Below, piece after piece: positions 26,386-37,440 of a stretch of 64,000 nucleotides of DNA; position 1 is the stretch's first letter; every line of letters begins with the position of its first letter. Under the pieces are notes generated by a model. The model saw only the letters and a list, made by a program, of their open reading frames with translations, searched no databases and was not told where the DNA came from. This DNA is from Paracyclopina nana (taxonomy: Eukaryota > Arthropoda > Copepoda > Cyclopoida > Cyclopettidae), in NCBI GenBank assembly GCA_019096065.1, contig JAGUCH010000003.1, positions 10,230,001 through 10,294,000 of the forward strand, read 5' to 3'. A program made the translations under genes and the position numbers.

Positions 26386-28757
26386 TCACCAATATTCACG
26401 GCATCCTTCGGGCATTTTCGGCACTAATTGATGCTCAAATGTTAGCAAAACGGAGCTTGTCAATGCGAGCAATATTCCGCCCAAAGCTATGTAGCTCAAG
26501 CCCTGAAGCAGTGTAAACAAATGATTACGTAACGCACCACGTGGTTTGATTTGCGCACTTACACTGGCCAAAGTTGAGGCCATGATTGCGTATCCCAAGA
26601 TAATGTGCATTGCTGGTGCCAACACACTGGGCAAAATTGGATCAGTTAGCTTGATTGAAAGTACCACAAAAGTATTCCAGTGACAAGAAGGAGGCCTTTA
26701 AAAAATACAGAATTTTGTTTTAAAAGGATTTTGCTAGCGATGTGTAATTTACTTTGAAGCATCAATTCTCCCCAATCTTCGACTGAAATATTGGCAAATT
26801 CGTGGGAAATGAAACGTTGGCAGGGGTCAAAGCTGGAAGCCACAATTCCAACTGGAATCCAAATGAGGCCAGTATAGAATAAAATCACTGAGGTGTGAAT
26901 TTGAGAGGCACACATGGCAACAGATACGTTAGAAAGGCCGCCAAACAAGGCCACACCCAAGGCCATCAGAATTCCAAAACAATACAAATAATCTGCATCC
27001 ACATCAACTTCTTTGTTGTCCTCTAGATAAACAGTTCTTGTAATGAAAATAGGAAATGTGAAAGGTTTGAGTTTACTGCTGTCAATGACATCAATTGGTG
27101 GAAACAGCAAGGGAGGTTTCACTACCAAAATGGCTCCCATGAGCAAAAGTAATCCAGATGACACCTTCCACAATTTTATGGGTATCCTAGTAATTTTGAA
27201 TAAATGCACATTCAAATGTATTTTATCCTATCAGAGTGCATTTTCACTCACCTCAGGAAAACAAGAGAAAAAGTCATGGCAAAAATGGAATTGTGTAGAA
27301 AATCGTCACTGCGTCACCCAAAGGCATCAAAATAATGGAGGAGTAAATGCAAGCCATTTTCAAGGAAGAAAAGCATGACTGCAATGAAGAGAAAGCACAT
27401 TTTCCTCCTCTCTTGCAAATTTAAAGGCTTAAGTTTCACTCACACAGAGGAATAAAAATACTTTGGCCTTTACTGAGGCTGTGGAAGGCCAAAACTTGCA
27501 TCCGTTAAAGGCAATAATGTACAATCCACTAAGAATCATCTGCATAAGTGAGGCCATAATGAAAACCTCCACATAGTTGAGCTCAAACTGCTCTAGCACA
27601 AAATCACTGACTGAGTAGCAAATTCCACCTGTAATTGCCAGAATACACCCACAAAGCTTGAATTTCAAAGCTGACAACTTCATTGAAGACCAGGGATTGT
27701 ACCATACTCTTCCAGTTGACCTAAATTAAAAAAGGAGTTATACTATAACATATACATTTTTATATACTGTAATACGATTTCCTCGTGTTATAATTCAGTT
27801 TACCGATCCGACTCAGCTTTTTTATATCACAGTTCTTTCTAAGCAATTTGGGGGAAATTAAATACTTAACAGCCCTAGAATCAAATTCGAGGGATTTTAA
27901 GTAATTTAATGCCCTCATATTCCATGGAAGTAATGCAAATTCCAAAGAAGTTGGAAAAAGAGAGGATCATCCAAGATTCGAACCTCAGACAGTTGGATTA
28001 GCATCCCAATGCTCTAACCACTGAGCTATGGAAACATCATGAAAATTGCATGCTGTGTATAGGACTTTAACCATAATTTTAGCCAGATAAAGAAAAAAAA
28101 AAATTGAGGAATGACTGGGGTTTGAACCCTAGACTCCTGAATCAAGAGCCTAGCACTCTAACCATTGTGCCATAGGAACACATCTGAAGAAATGGATTTT
28201 AAAAGTCTATTTAATTGCTCCCAACCCACTGGATGCTAGCTAATGAGAGCCAGAGATTTTCACATAGCAACTAAAATCCGAGCAGTATTTTCTAGGGCAC
28301 GGGGCAGCCCAGTAACTTCATCAAATCGTATTACAGAATATAAAATTGCATATTCCGAGCTGGGGCACGTAAAATTGGGTCATTAAATAGCTGACCTCGG
28401 ATTTAAAAGGGAAAAACACTCGTACAATTACAGCCCTCGCAGGCTCGGGCTAGTAAAGCTGCACTCGAGTTTTCCCATTTTAAAATCCTCGCTCAGCTAT
28501 TTAATGACCCTACTTTACGTGCCCCAGCTCGAAATAAATAACTATTTTATTGATCAAAATTACCCTCTACTGCAGAGGTGCTGTTGGCTTTCAATTTCAG
28601 GGCAAGTTTGAAAGGAAGCATTGTCTTCATTTTCATGGTATTCAATTGCTTCTTGAGCAAAATACTCATCTTCATGATCTTCCACTGCTTCAACAAGAGA
28701 GTCATTCTCTACCAAACTACTGGTGTCAATTCCAGACATCTTGAGGCTCTGATACAA
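26386..28757 (-). CDS. SLC35G/DMT (EamA)-type transporter, two frameshifts
   Basis: It is a multi-pass drug/metabolite superfamily transporter; the substrate is not predictable. Exons in transcript order: 28757-28564, 27720-27444, 27378-27252, 27186-26753, 26695-26563 and 26502-26386. Exon 1 encodes an acidic N-terminus. Then come about ten membrane helices: GCILAITGGICYSVSDF, MPLGDAVTIFYTIPF (the EamA repeat-1 signature), SSGLLLLMGAILVV, then SVLAPAMHIILGYAIMA. One T is missing from the run seen on the + strand as A5 27281-27285, and one from A4 26668-26671. With both restored every exon phase closes and the protein is about 427 residues. The first intron (28563-27721) carries the palindromic MITE and two tRNA-like sequences. 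Its stop lies 11 bp from that of the convergent MFS gene. Confidence 0.83.
27966..28038 (-). other. tRNA-like sequence (probable tRNA-derived repeat or pseudogene)
   Basis: On the minus strand it reads ATAGCTCAGTGGTTAGAGC (D arm and A box), an anticodon-like hairpin with loop ATGCTAA, and GGTTCGAATC (T loop and B box). The T stem and acceptor stem pair poorly, and the variable loop is too short for the Ser decoding that GCT would imply. A functional tRNA is therefore unlikely. It lies in intron 1 of the SLC35-type gene, in the same orientation. Confidence 0.55.
28108..28183 (-). other. Second tRNA-like sequence
   Basis: On the minus strand it reads TATGGCACAATGGTTAGAG, a central hairpin and GGGTTCAAACCCC, again A-box and B-box like. 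It starts with the same GATGTNTTCC-type lead as the copy at 27966-28038 and lies about 70 bp from it in the same orientation. T stem GGG/CCC pairs well, the other arms less so. It is probably a tRNA-derived repeat head. Confidence 0.5.
28356..28535. mobile_element. Palindromic MITE-like element
   Basis: The left half (GAGCTGGGGCACGTAAAATT, then GGGTCATTAAATAGCTGA) is matched by its reverse complement on the right (TCAGCTATTTAATGACCC, then ACTTTACGTGCCCCAGCTC). The inner CACTCG/CGAGTTTTCCC blocks also pair. The element could form one long hairpin and has no coding frame. It lies in the first intron of the SLC35-type gene. Confidence 0.8.
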
Positions 28758-29034
28758 CTACTCTATCCAGAATTTGAATTTATACTGAATTTATACAATA
28801 AGGGGTTTTATAAGCTACAATAAACTGGTAATTGGCGTACAAACTACTTTTGAAATTAAAACAAAGCTGCCAAGTTTGTGTTTAAAATATGGTGCACATG
28901 TTGATTTTTATGCTTTATTTATGTGAAATTATCATCCTCTCTGGGATCAATGGGTACGGCTAAATAGAAAATGAAACAGGCTCAGATTTCATAATTTGTG
29001 TGCAATGTTATGTAAAGGCTATTCAATTCAACAA

Positions 29035-31568
29035 TCATTTTTTGCACAAATGGCCCCTTATGAGCTCAATGGCAAAAATGACCAGAGCTATGGTGTTGAA
29101 GAAACCCCAAAATATGAAGGTGGAGTTGTAATGGGTCAAATCCAGCTTTTTCTCATTGGAGTCTTCTTCATCCGAGCTTTTGACTGCATCAAGTTCATCT
29201 TAAGGATAAAATGCACCAATTATTGAAAGCCTCAAAAAATGATAAAAAGGATCTTTACTCAAGTCCAATTTTGCAAACATCCTGTAGTATCTTTTGATTA
29301 TGCCAGCCTCAAAAAGATGCTGGATGGCCACATCAAACAACTCCTTTCTGATCTTGGCATGTTTTGGAATCATAAATGCTGAATAAATATTAGCCCAAAC
29401 TTCCTACAAAGTAATCATATGAAAATTTCCTCAGAAAAGCCTCCAATTGCTATATCTAACAGAAGTTCTCCTAAAGGGCTGAATCTTGTACTTTTCATAG
29501 TAAGCATTAGCAATCCCAATGAACTGTCCAATTTCAACGCTGCATCGGAATAAAAATGATTTAAAAATTATAATGCTGTGCATGAAATTACGTTTGAGCT
29601 GATCCATTGGCAACAATGTCATTCACCACATATTGAGGACTGTTTCGCCCATTGTAAGTGGTTCCATCCTCCAGAGCTTTGTTGTAGACATTTCGCTGGT
29701 ACTCATTCAAAGAGGTGGCAAAGCCACTAACCAATGAGGTACCCATGACCATCCAGCCTTTTCTTCCTTGCTCCCACAGATCTGCATAAATGAGTCTTAG
29801 AAATACATTCAAAAATCACAATTGTTAAAAAAGAACCTTTAAAAGAGTCGACTGGCTTTTCGTATTCTGGTGCCAAGAGAGAGGCTCTCAATATGCCACC
29901 ATAACTGTCAGACAGCAAAATACCAGAAAACAGCCAGATGGTCAGCAATAGCGAACCACTCAGTGAAAATCTTGTTTGAGTGTACCACTTAATTTCAATG
30001 GGATAGTAGAGCATTGAAGGTGTATCCAGGAGAAAGTGGAAAAAGTCTGGTGATGCAGTTTTGTGGCCTTGATAGATGGAGAGCTTGAAAAAGACCCAGA
30101 AGACAACTACCATAATCAAGGTCATGACACCAATCGCAATCCATACATCAATTGTAAAGGGCTGAACCACTTTATAAAAAGAATCCACTGGCCGTGGCTT
30201 TCTAGTCAGCAAGCTGAATTCCTTTGCATACACAATGCTAGTGAAATCAAGTGCTCGATTCCTGCTATAGACCATGTTGATGGTTCCAATTCCAAGATCA
30301 GACACAGCATCTGCAACCTACATTTTATGATTTAAAAAATTGTTTTTATAAAATAAGGCACTTTTCCCCATATCAAATAGTCGGCAGTGGCCAGATATCC
30401 AGCGCACAGAATCCCCGAAATTAGGCAAGAGTAACGAGCTGAGATAATTTGAATAAATAGAGGATTTCCAGCTAGATGAAATTTGCTTGAGAGATCTTTT
30501 GAAACTAGGCTTTCATACTAATTACTTGTTTCTACGATTATGATTCAATAACTTCTAATTAAAAAATGACTTACACTTCCTGTGGTACCAGCCCAAGATC
30601 CATTTCCAAGAAAATTGCCAATATTTTTCTCCTGTCGAAAAGAGTACTCAAAATGGTAGTGACGAGCCAATGAGCTTGCAATTTGCACATCAATGCCACT
30701 CAAGCCTTGATGAGGCTTGAGTTCGGGGTCATTAGTGAAAATCATCCAAGGAGAAAGCCCTTCAATTGAAACAGTTAAATGTTTGCCTTCAAAAGCTTCT
30801 CTTGGTGGGCAATCTGAGAAGGCATCAAAAAGAAACCCATGATCCTGGTTCCAGCTATCTTTCCGGATTTGCAACTCTCCAAAGGGACACATTGTGTGAA
30901 TCCAGAATCCGTTTCCATTTTCTTTCTCCTCAATCAATTTTATTTTCCTAAGAAACATTTTTTTTTTGCAATTCATGGCTGATTAAGAAATGAAAATACC
31001 CAATTTTATAGGTAAGTTTAGGATTTAGAACAAATCCAGTACTATTCTGAGGTCCATAAAGTAAGTAAAAGGTTAAATCTTCAATTGGAGCCGTCAAGAG
31101 GAACAAGTTATCAAGCTCCAAGTCATTACCATTTGCAACTACAATTCCACAGCCCTTGTCAACTTTCATATCAAGCTGGTTATGATCGACACTTGAAGGA
31201 TCATATCCATCGTAGAATTCAGGCAAATTGACCTCCCCCTCCAAATTAACAAAATTGAAGTCGAGGCTATTTTGTCGCTGAAAAGTTTCAAATTTAATTT
31301 AGCAACAACAAAAAATTACTATCCATTTTTTTAAAAAAAACTTTACCCAATGACTAAGTAAGTTCTGCTCCAAGTTATGAGTGAAAACTGTGCAAGACGA
31401 CCTTTTTCCTCCGGCTGCTTCAAGCATGAAAAATTGCCCCAAAATCTGGGACAATCCTTCATACCTATCAATCTTTGGCAAGAATTGGTTGAATGCCAAA
31501 TAGCAAGGGAAAAGCTGGTTAAATATGAGGATAACAATGATCTTAGACATGTTTTCCCAATCGCTCAT
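29035..31568 (-). CDS. Ionotropic receptor (IR family, variant iGluR)
   Basis: It is a chemosensory-type cation channel of the protostome IR family. Eight exons: 31568-31347, 31277-31000, 30947-30575, 30317-29837, 29781-29592, 29539-29461, 29403-29259 and 29198-29035. All phases close to give 643 residues. The N-terminal part has a hydrophobic start (MSKIIVILIFNQLFPCYLAF). The S1 half reads LTVSIEGLSPWMIF and GLSGIDVQIASSLA. M1 is IDVWIAIGVMTLIMVVVFW, M3 is SLLLTIWLFSGILLSDSYGG (in place of the iGluR SYTANLAAF). S2 and a final M4 (FFNTIALVIFAIELI) follow. The R/D/T ligand residues of true iGluRs are not evident, as is usual for divergent IRs. An ATG six codons downstream (MSKII) may be the true start, since the paralogue at 33.1 kb begins NMSKII. 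It has no frame breaks. Confidence 0.92.
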
Positions 31569-32221
31569 CAGAATGATGTGACATTCCTTTGATGTTTAAG
31601 TGCATTAGCAAAAACCACATAATGCATAATCTGGTGGATAATTTGCACTTTAAACTTGCATATTTCTTGCGCAGAATGCATTTTTTGAATACCTATGCAG
31701 TAATTCAATTCTTACCATCAACGACATTCCCAGATTGCAATGGTGGCTTTGGCGAAAATAAAGACTTTTAAGAATGCATATTCAAATGCGAAATAGCCCA
31801 TAATAGTTTCTTCAACTTACCATTTGACATAACAATTGAAAAGTGTTGCATTTTGGCTTCAATTTTCTTGTTCGGTGATTGCAAGGCTAAAACAACTTAA
31901 AGGCAAAAAAAGTTGAAAGCAAAAAAGCCTCTTGGTAAAAGGCTGATAACTTGGAGTTTTATGATCCCATAAGCAGGAGGACTGGAGAGTAAAGAAGGCT
32001 TAAAAAGCTTGTTAATGAAAAGCTAACTCAAGCACTGAGGAGATAAAAAAGAAAGCCTCAAATTCAATTTTATCTTTTATGTTGGATTTTCATTTATTTA
32101 CATTGCATTTAAATTGTAATCAAGTAAGCTTGGTGAGAGCATAGAAGAGATAAAATGGATTTACCACTACAAGTGATTAATATTTGTGATACATTAACTT
32201 TCCTCTCAGGATTTCACTTAA

Positions 32222-33137
32222 TTATAAAATGACCAGAGTAAAGCCATTGAAAAACAGCCAAAATATAAATGTTGAGTAATTATGGGCCAATCCAAGCTTT
32301 TTTTCATTTGAGTCTTCTTCATCTGAGCTTTTTACCGCATCAAGTTCATCTGAAAAATTTGACCTCCATCGGAATATGTCTTTCTCTTGATGCAATCAGA
32401 ATTAGAAGCAATTTTACCTTCATCTAATTTGGCAAACATCCTATAGTATCTTGTGATGATGTCAGCCTCAAATAGATGCTGAATGGCAGCATCAAAAAGT
32501 TCCTTCCTTAATCTAACATGTTTAGGAACCATAAATGCTGAGTAAATATTTAACCAAACATCCTGTGATTGAATTAAATGTGTCAAAAAAAGTCAGCATG
32601 TACTGTTTACCTACAAAGCTTTATACTATTTATTTTCATTTTGGCTATTAGGGCCATATGCCTATAAGATAAAAAGTCAAATCATCAATTGGAGCTGCCA
32701 GAATGAGCAAATTATCTAGATCCAAGTCGTTTCCTTTTGTACTGACTACACCACAGCCCAGATCAACTTTCATGTTTAGCTGGTTGTGATCAATGCTTGT
32801 TGGGTCATACCCATCAAAGAAATCTGGCAAATTAACTTGCCCTTCCAGATTGACTAGGTTGAACCCCAAGCCATTTTGTTGCTGAAAAGATTGCCCATAA
32901 ATAAAACTACACCCTGGATTTGTTGTTATTTACCAAGTCAGTTAGTAGATTATGATCCAAGTTGTGGGTGAGAATTATTGTGCAAGAAGTGCTTCTCCCC
33001 TTGCTGGAATCATGCAAGGTGAATTCCCTTAGAATTTGCGACAAGCCTTCAGCCTCGTCATTATTTGGCATGTATTGGTTTAATGCCAAAATCTGTGACT
33101 CAAGTTGGGGCAAAATAATAATTTTGGACATGTTCAC
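32222..33137 (-). pseudogene. Second IR copy with its core deleted
   Basis: This is a paralogue of the receptor at 29.0-31.6 kb. The first exon (33137-32934), the second (32881 to about 32660), the seventh (about 32562-32413) and the eighth (about 32351-32222) are present and similar. The exons for S1, M1, pore, M3 and most of S2 (exons 3-6, roughly 1.1 kb of coding sequence) are absent. The second exon runs into a stop after DLTFYLIGIWP where the intact copy reads DLTFYLLYGP, a frame shift. The last exon ends early (FNGFTLVIL, stop) compared with the intact copy. It cannot encode a channel. A short secreted or soluble product from the first two exons is possible but unsupported. Confidence 0.82.
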
Positions 33138-33186
33138 TGCCTGCTAGGATCTGATGTACCAATTTTTTGCAACAATCAGTGCATAC

Positions 33187-33940
33187 TTAATATTTCATTA
33201 GATCATAAAGTCTTCTGTAATCTTTAGCATTGATTGACTTTTTTGCAGAGCATTTCGTAATAGGAGTTTGCCTTGATACTCTTCCTGAAGAATCTTCCAG
33301 GCTTGGCCTGAAACAACCAAAGCTAGTAAAGTGAAAGCCACCATAAGTTACATTTTGTTTACCTTTTCACAAGGATTGACATGTCACTTTTTAAAAGCCA
33401 TTCCAGTTTCACAGCTTCAACGGCACAATCCTGTTCATCTATGAGCGTTTTTAAAGTGCATTTTTTCCACTGGGTCATGTTCTTCCTGTGTGTTTTGAGA
33501 TGTTTGATGGACACATTGTTTTCAGGCTTGGTATAATCAACCAACACTTTTTTCACCACCTCCACTTTTTTCTTGGCACTTCTGTGGTAATACTCATAAT
33601 CATCTGATCCATCAGACCTAAAATCTGAGGCTGCTGAGGATGCTTGTGGAGTGGCAGCCTCTTCAGTTCTATTTGTCAGTTCAGTTGCCTCAACATCTTC
33701 TTTTTTTGAGGATTCTTCTAGGAGAAAATTATTTCAAGCTAGTATTAATTTTATTTTAGATTTTTCCCAACCTTTGGTGTCCTCCTTTTCAAACACTGAT
33801 TCAGAGCCTTGATCTAAATCAGTGGCTTCCTCATCTTCGTCAGATTCTTCCTCTTCTTCATCATCATCATCTTCAAGAGGTTCACCTTTGTCATCAGTGA
33901 CCAGTGTCGAGGGTAGTCTAGGCTTTCTGTTGCCTGGCAT
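33187..33940 (-). CDS. Hypothetical acidic protein
   Basis: I do not recognise this protein. Exons 33940-33772, 33717-33363 and 33307-33187 splice in phase to 214 residues. The N-terminus has a run of about 20 Asp/Glu (EDDDDEEEEESDEDEE) after MPGNRKPRLPS. The middle carries a Ser-rich acidic stretch and then a basic, Lys-rich segment (KKKVEVVKKVLVDYTKP) and LKTHRKNMTQWKKCTLK. The tail reads INAKDYRRLYDLMKY. The third exon could be read in another frame, but only the chosen one matches the donor phase. The acid-then-basic layout suits a nuclear or chromatin-associated protein, as an inference only. It lies divergent from CFAP20. Confidence 0.65.
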
Positions 33941-34664
33941 GCTACTAGCTACTTATAGTGACCTCATTTTCTATCCTTAAGCTTGATCAATGAAGAAACG
34001 TCATTTCATTGCATGCTACCTAAAAAAATACAGTTTGTAGCAACAAAAATTCGATAATTGCCAAACTCATGACAATCAATTTGCAATTTTAAGGAGAGTC
34101 TTCATTGGCAGTTCGAGCTGCTACTTTGATTAAATAATAATAGGCTAATTATTGAAGATGAAACTGCAAGAAAATGCACCTTTAAATATAAATGTACTAT
34201 CATTAAAGAGATAAATTTCCTATTATCTCATGAATGGATAATAATGTTATTTCATAAAAGGCAAGCTAACATTTTTTAAGTAAGGTGATATAAGCTCAAC
34301 TTTCAAAACCTAAAACATTTTACTCCAATTTTACTCTATTACAGTTAAAAAATTTGAATTGGTGGAATTTTTGTTCTAAAAACTTTAATTGTGGCCAATT
34401 TAATCGTACTTCAATTAATTTGTCATAATGGCTACCAGATTATGTCATTTTGGCTGTTTAGAAGCCTTGGCGGTCATTTTTGAGTGAGTAACGTCTGGTA
34501 GCGCCGCGTTTGTTTATATCGATATTTCAAAACAAACGCAGAGTAGAATCACAAAATAGTTCGCGGTTGGAAGGAAAGTCAATCAAGGTAGAAAAGAAAG
34601 CAACAACCAATGATTTTCTTGAGTAAATGAATCACAATTTGTGCGAGCAAGAAATCGGTGGAAA

Positions 34665-36279
34665 ATGTTCAAGAACACGTTTCAGTCTGGATTCCTGTCC
34701 ATTTTGTACAGCATTGGGAGCAAGCCGCTGCAAATCTGGGACAAGAAGGTGCGAAATGGCCACATTAAGCGCATCACTGATCCGGACATCCAAAGTTTCG
34801 TGCTTGAGATCGTTGGCACCAATGTGAGCACCACTTACATCACTTGTCCTGCGGATCCTCGCAAAACATTGGGCATCAAATTGCCATACTTGGTCATGAT
34901 TGTGAAGAACATGAAGAAATACTTCACCTTTGAAGTCCAGGTATTGAATTAGTTTTTAGCCTTTGCAAGATTGCATATTTTAAAATTAGAAAAACGTAAA
35001 TAAGACTCATTTGTCATCTTTCAATTTCGTTTTCACTCCTTGAAGCTGAAATTGGAACAACACAAAGAAGATTTTTTGGCTTATGAAGACTTTTAAAAGC
35101 AATCAAGGGAAATTGACTTTTCATGTATTTCGTAGGGAAACAACTCAATCAAATCGTGAAGAATGCAAATGAGACTCATTAGCCATCTTTCAATTTCCTT
35201 TCCACGCCTTGTAACTGAAATTGAACCACAAAGGAGCCTTAGTTTTGGCTTATAAGAACTTATGCGTTCAAACGAATTTTCATATGTTTCACTTGGAAAC
35301 AGCTTAATCAAATAAAAAAAGAATGTAAATGAAACTCGTTTGTCATCTTTCAATTTCGTTTTCACTCCTTAAAAGTGAATTCGAAGGGAGCTTATGAGAA
35401 CTTAAGCATTGAAAGTAAAGTGGCTTTTCATAGTTTTGGCTTATAAAAACTTAAGCGTTTAAACGAATTTTCATTTGTTTCACTTGGAAACAGCTTAATC
35501 AAATAAAAAAGAATGTAAATGAAACTCGTTTGTCATTTTTCAATTTCGTTTTCACTCCATGAAAGTGAATTCGAAGGGCGCTTTTAAGAACTTAAGCATT
35601 GATAGTAAAGTGGCTTTTCATGTGTTTCGTAGGGAAACAACTCATGAAATTGTGAAGAATGCAAATGAGACTCACTAGCCATCTTTCAATTTCCTTTCCA
35701 CGCCTTGTAACTGAAATTGAACCACAAAGGAGCCTTAGTTTTGGCTTATAAAAACTTAGGCGTTACAGGTTTCCGTTGTTTGTCATGCTATCCGGATCTA
35801 ATATTTTTGGATTAATCCTGATGCTTGAATGGCAAAACTACTGTTACAAATCATGAAAATGAGACTCTTTTAATTTTCAGGTGTTGGATGACAAGAATGT
35901 GAGGCGTCGGTTCAGGGCATCGAATTATCAGTCCACCACTCGAGTAAAACCGTTCATTTGCACCATGCCAATGCGATTGGACGACGGCTGGAACCAGATC
36001 CAGTTCAACCTGGCTGACTTCACCCGGAGAGCCTATGGCACCAACTATGTGGAGACGTTACGAGTGCAGATCCATGCCAATTGTCGCATACGTCGAGTGT
36101 ACTTCTCGGACCGATTGTACTCGGAGGAGGAGCTGCCCGCTGAGTTCAAGCTGTATTTACCCGTTCAGCAGAAGCAGGCTCAGCAGCATGGCATAGCATC
36201 TCAGCACCATCAGCATTCCAGCAAGCCTGACACCGGAGAGACTGCCCTGGATTTGGCCACGAGTGGAGGAGACCTTTGA
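34665..36279 (+). CDS. CFAP20: Cilia- and flagella-associated protein 20
   Basis: CFAP20 (BUG22/GTL3) is an inner-junction protein linking A and B tubules of axonemal doublets. Exons are 34665-34940 and 35881-36279. The N-terminal sequence [20 protein letters not shown] and the blocks [20 protein letters not shown] and [20 protein letters not shown] are essentially invariant from algae to animals. The protein is about 225 residues, with a Gln/His-rich tail of roughly 30 residues beyond the usual end (LPVQQKQ). The intron of 940 bp has internal repeats, and the 3' UTR is part of a tandem duplication. No frame breaks. Confidence 0.98.
34990..35770. repeat. Degenerate tandem repeat in CFAP20 intron
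   Basis: Blocks such as CTTTCAATTTCGTTTTCACT and GGAAACAGCTTAATCAAATA recur about four or five times between 34990 and 35770, at 150-240 bp spacing, in two alternating sub-versions (AATGAAACTCGTTTGTCAT and AATGAGACTCATTAGCCAT). Later copies, near 35285 and 35470, are most alike. There is no coding potential. Confidence 0.75.
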
Positions 36280-36296
36280 GCCACCACACCAAGGCC

Positions 36297-37440
36297 ATTT
36301 TTGCATTTTTCCAAACTTGCAATAACAACCATTTTTATTGATGTGAGCACCTAGATAACAATCATCATGCACACTGTTGCTTAATTGTAATTTTTTGAGT
36401 TATTTTACCATTTTCGTAAAATACTGTATAAAAGATAAAACCGAATTCTGTATTTGCAAAATGGCAATTCAGAAAAATCTGCTCTTCATTTTGGCTTCTC
36501 TGAGAAAGGCCAAAGCTTTTACAGAGGCCTAATGAATCTCAAATAACCGATATAAGTAGTGGATGGTCAAGCAGATGTAATGGCTTTAATATGCATACCA
36601 AATATCCTAATTTGACTGGAATACTCCAGTTTTCTTTGGTGCCAATTGCGCAGGTGATTTTGGCTTGATTGGTAATTACGCTAATTGGCCTTTTTTTATT
36701 TCAATTGGTCGAGTGTGTACTCAGATAATTGTACAATTTGGTGGATCACTTTTTCAAATCTTCATCAATTTCTTGGGCGATTTCCACATTTTGCAGCCTC
36801 GTGGGCAGCTCTTTGTTTGGTGGCAAAGGAGTCTTGCCTGGAATGACCGCATTCAATCCTGGGCAATCATTTTTGCATTTTTCCAAACTTGCAATAACAA
36901 CCATTTTTATTGATGTGAGCACCTAGATAACAATCATCATGCACACTGTTGCTTAATTGTAATTTTTTGAGTTATTTTACCATTTTCGTAAAATACTGTA
37001 TAAAAGATAAAACCGAATTCTGTATTTGCAAAATGGCAATTCAGAAAAATCTGCTCTTCATTTTGGCTTCTCTGAGAAAGGCCAAAGCTTTTACAGAGGC
37101 CTAATGAATCTCGAATAACCGATATAAGTAGTGGATGGTCAAGCAGATGTAATGGCTTTAATATGCATACCAAATATCCTAATTTGACTGGAATACTCCA
37201 GTTTTCTTTGGTGCCAATTGCGCAGGTGATTTTGGCTTGATTGGTAATTACGCTAATTGGCCTTTTTTTATTTCAATTGGTCGAGTGTGTACTCAGATAA
37301 TTGTACAATTTGGTGGATCACTTTTTCAAATCTTCATCAATTTCTTGGGCGATTTCCACATTTTGCAGCCTCGTGGGCAGCTCTTTGTTTGGTGGCAAAG
37401 GAGTCTTGCCTGGAATGACCGCATTCAATCCTGGGCAATC
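36297..37440. repeat. 572-bp direct tandem duplication
   Basis: Positions 36297-36868 and 36869-37440 are near-identical copies. By eye the only difference is A versus G at 36539/37111. The unit starts in the CFAP20 3' UTR and ends inside the coding sequence of the Kazal gene. The first copy therefore carries a cut-off 3' end of that coding sequence (about 36746-36868, minus strand) and the second joins the intact gene. Confidence 0.93.
36746..36868 (-). pseudogene. Truncated 3' end of the Kazal gene (duplicated copy)
   Basis: Same coding sequence as the last 41 codons of the intact gene (GLNAVIPGKTPLPPNKELP...). It has no first exon, start or Kazal domain. It arose by the 572-bp tandem duplication. 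Confidence 0.9.

Noticed and set aside
13084-27378. Programmed ribosomal frameshifting as the cause of the frame breaks
   Set aside because: Sites lack a shared slippery heptamer and structure, occur in unrelated genes, and involve one missing base in ordinary A or T runs. Transcriptional slippage needs longer runs.
27966-28038. A functional tRNA-Ser(GCT)
   Set aside because: The loop reads GCT, but there is no long variable arm and the T and acceptor stems do not pair.
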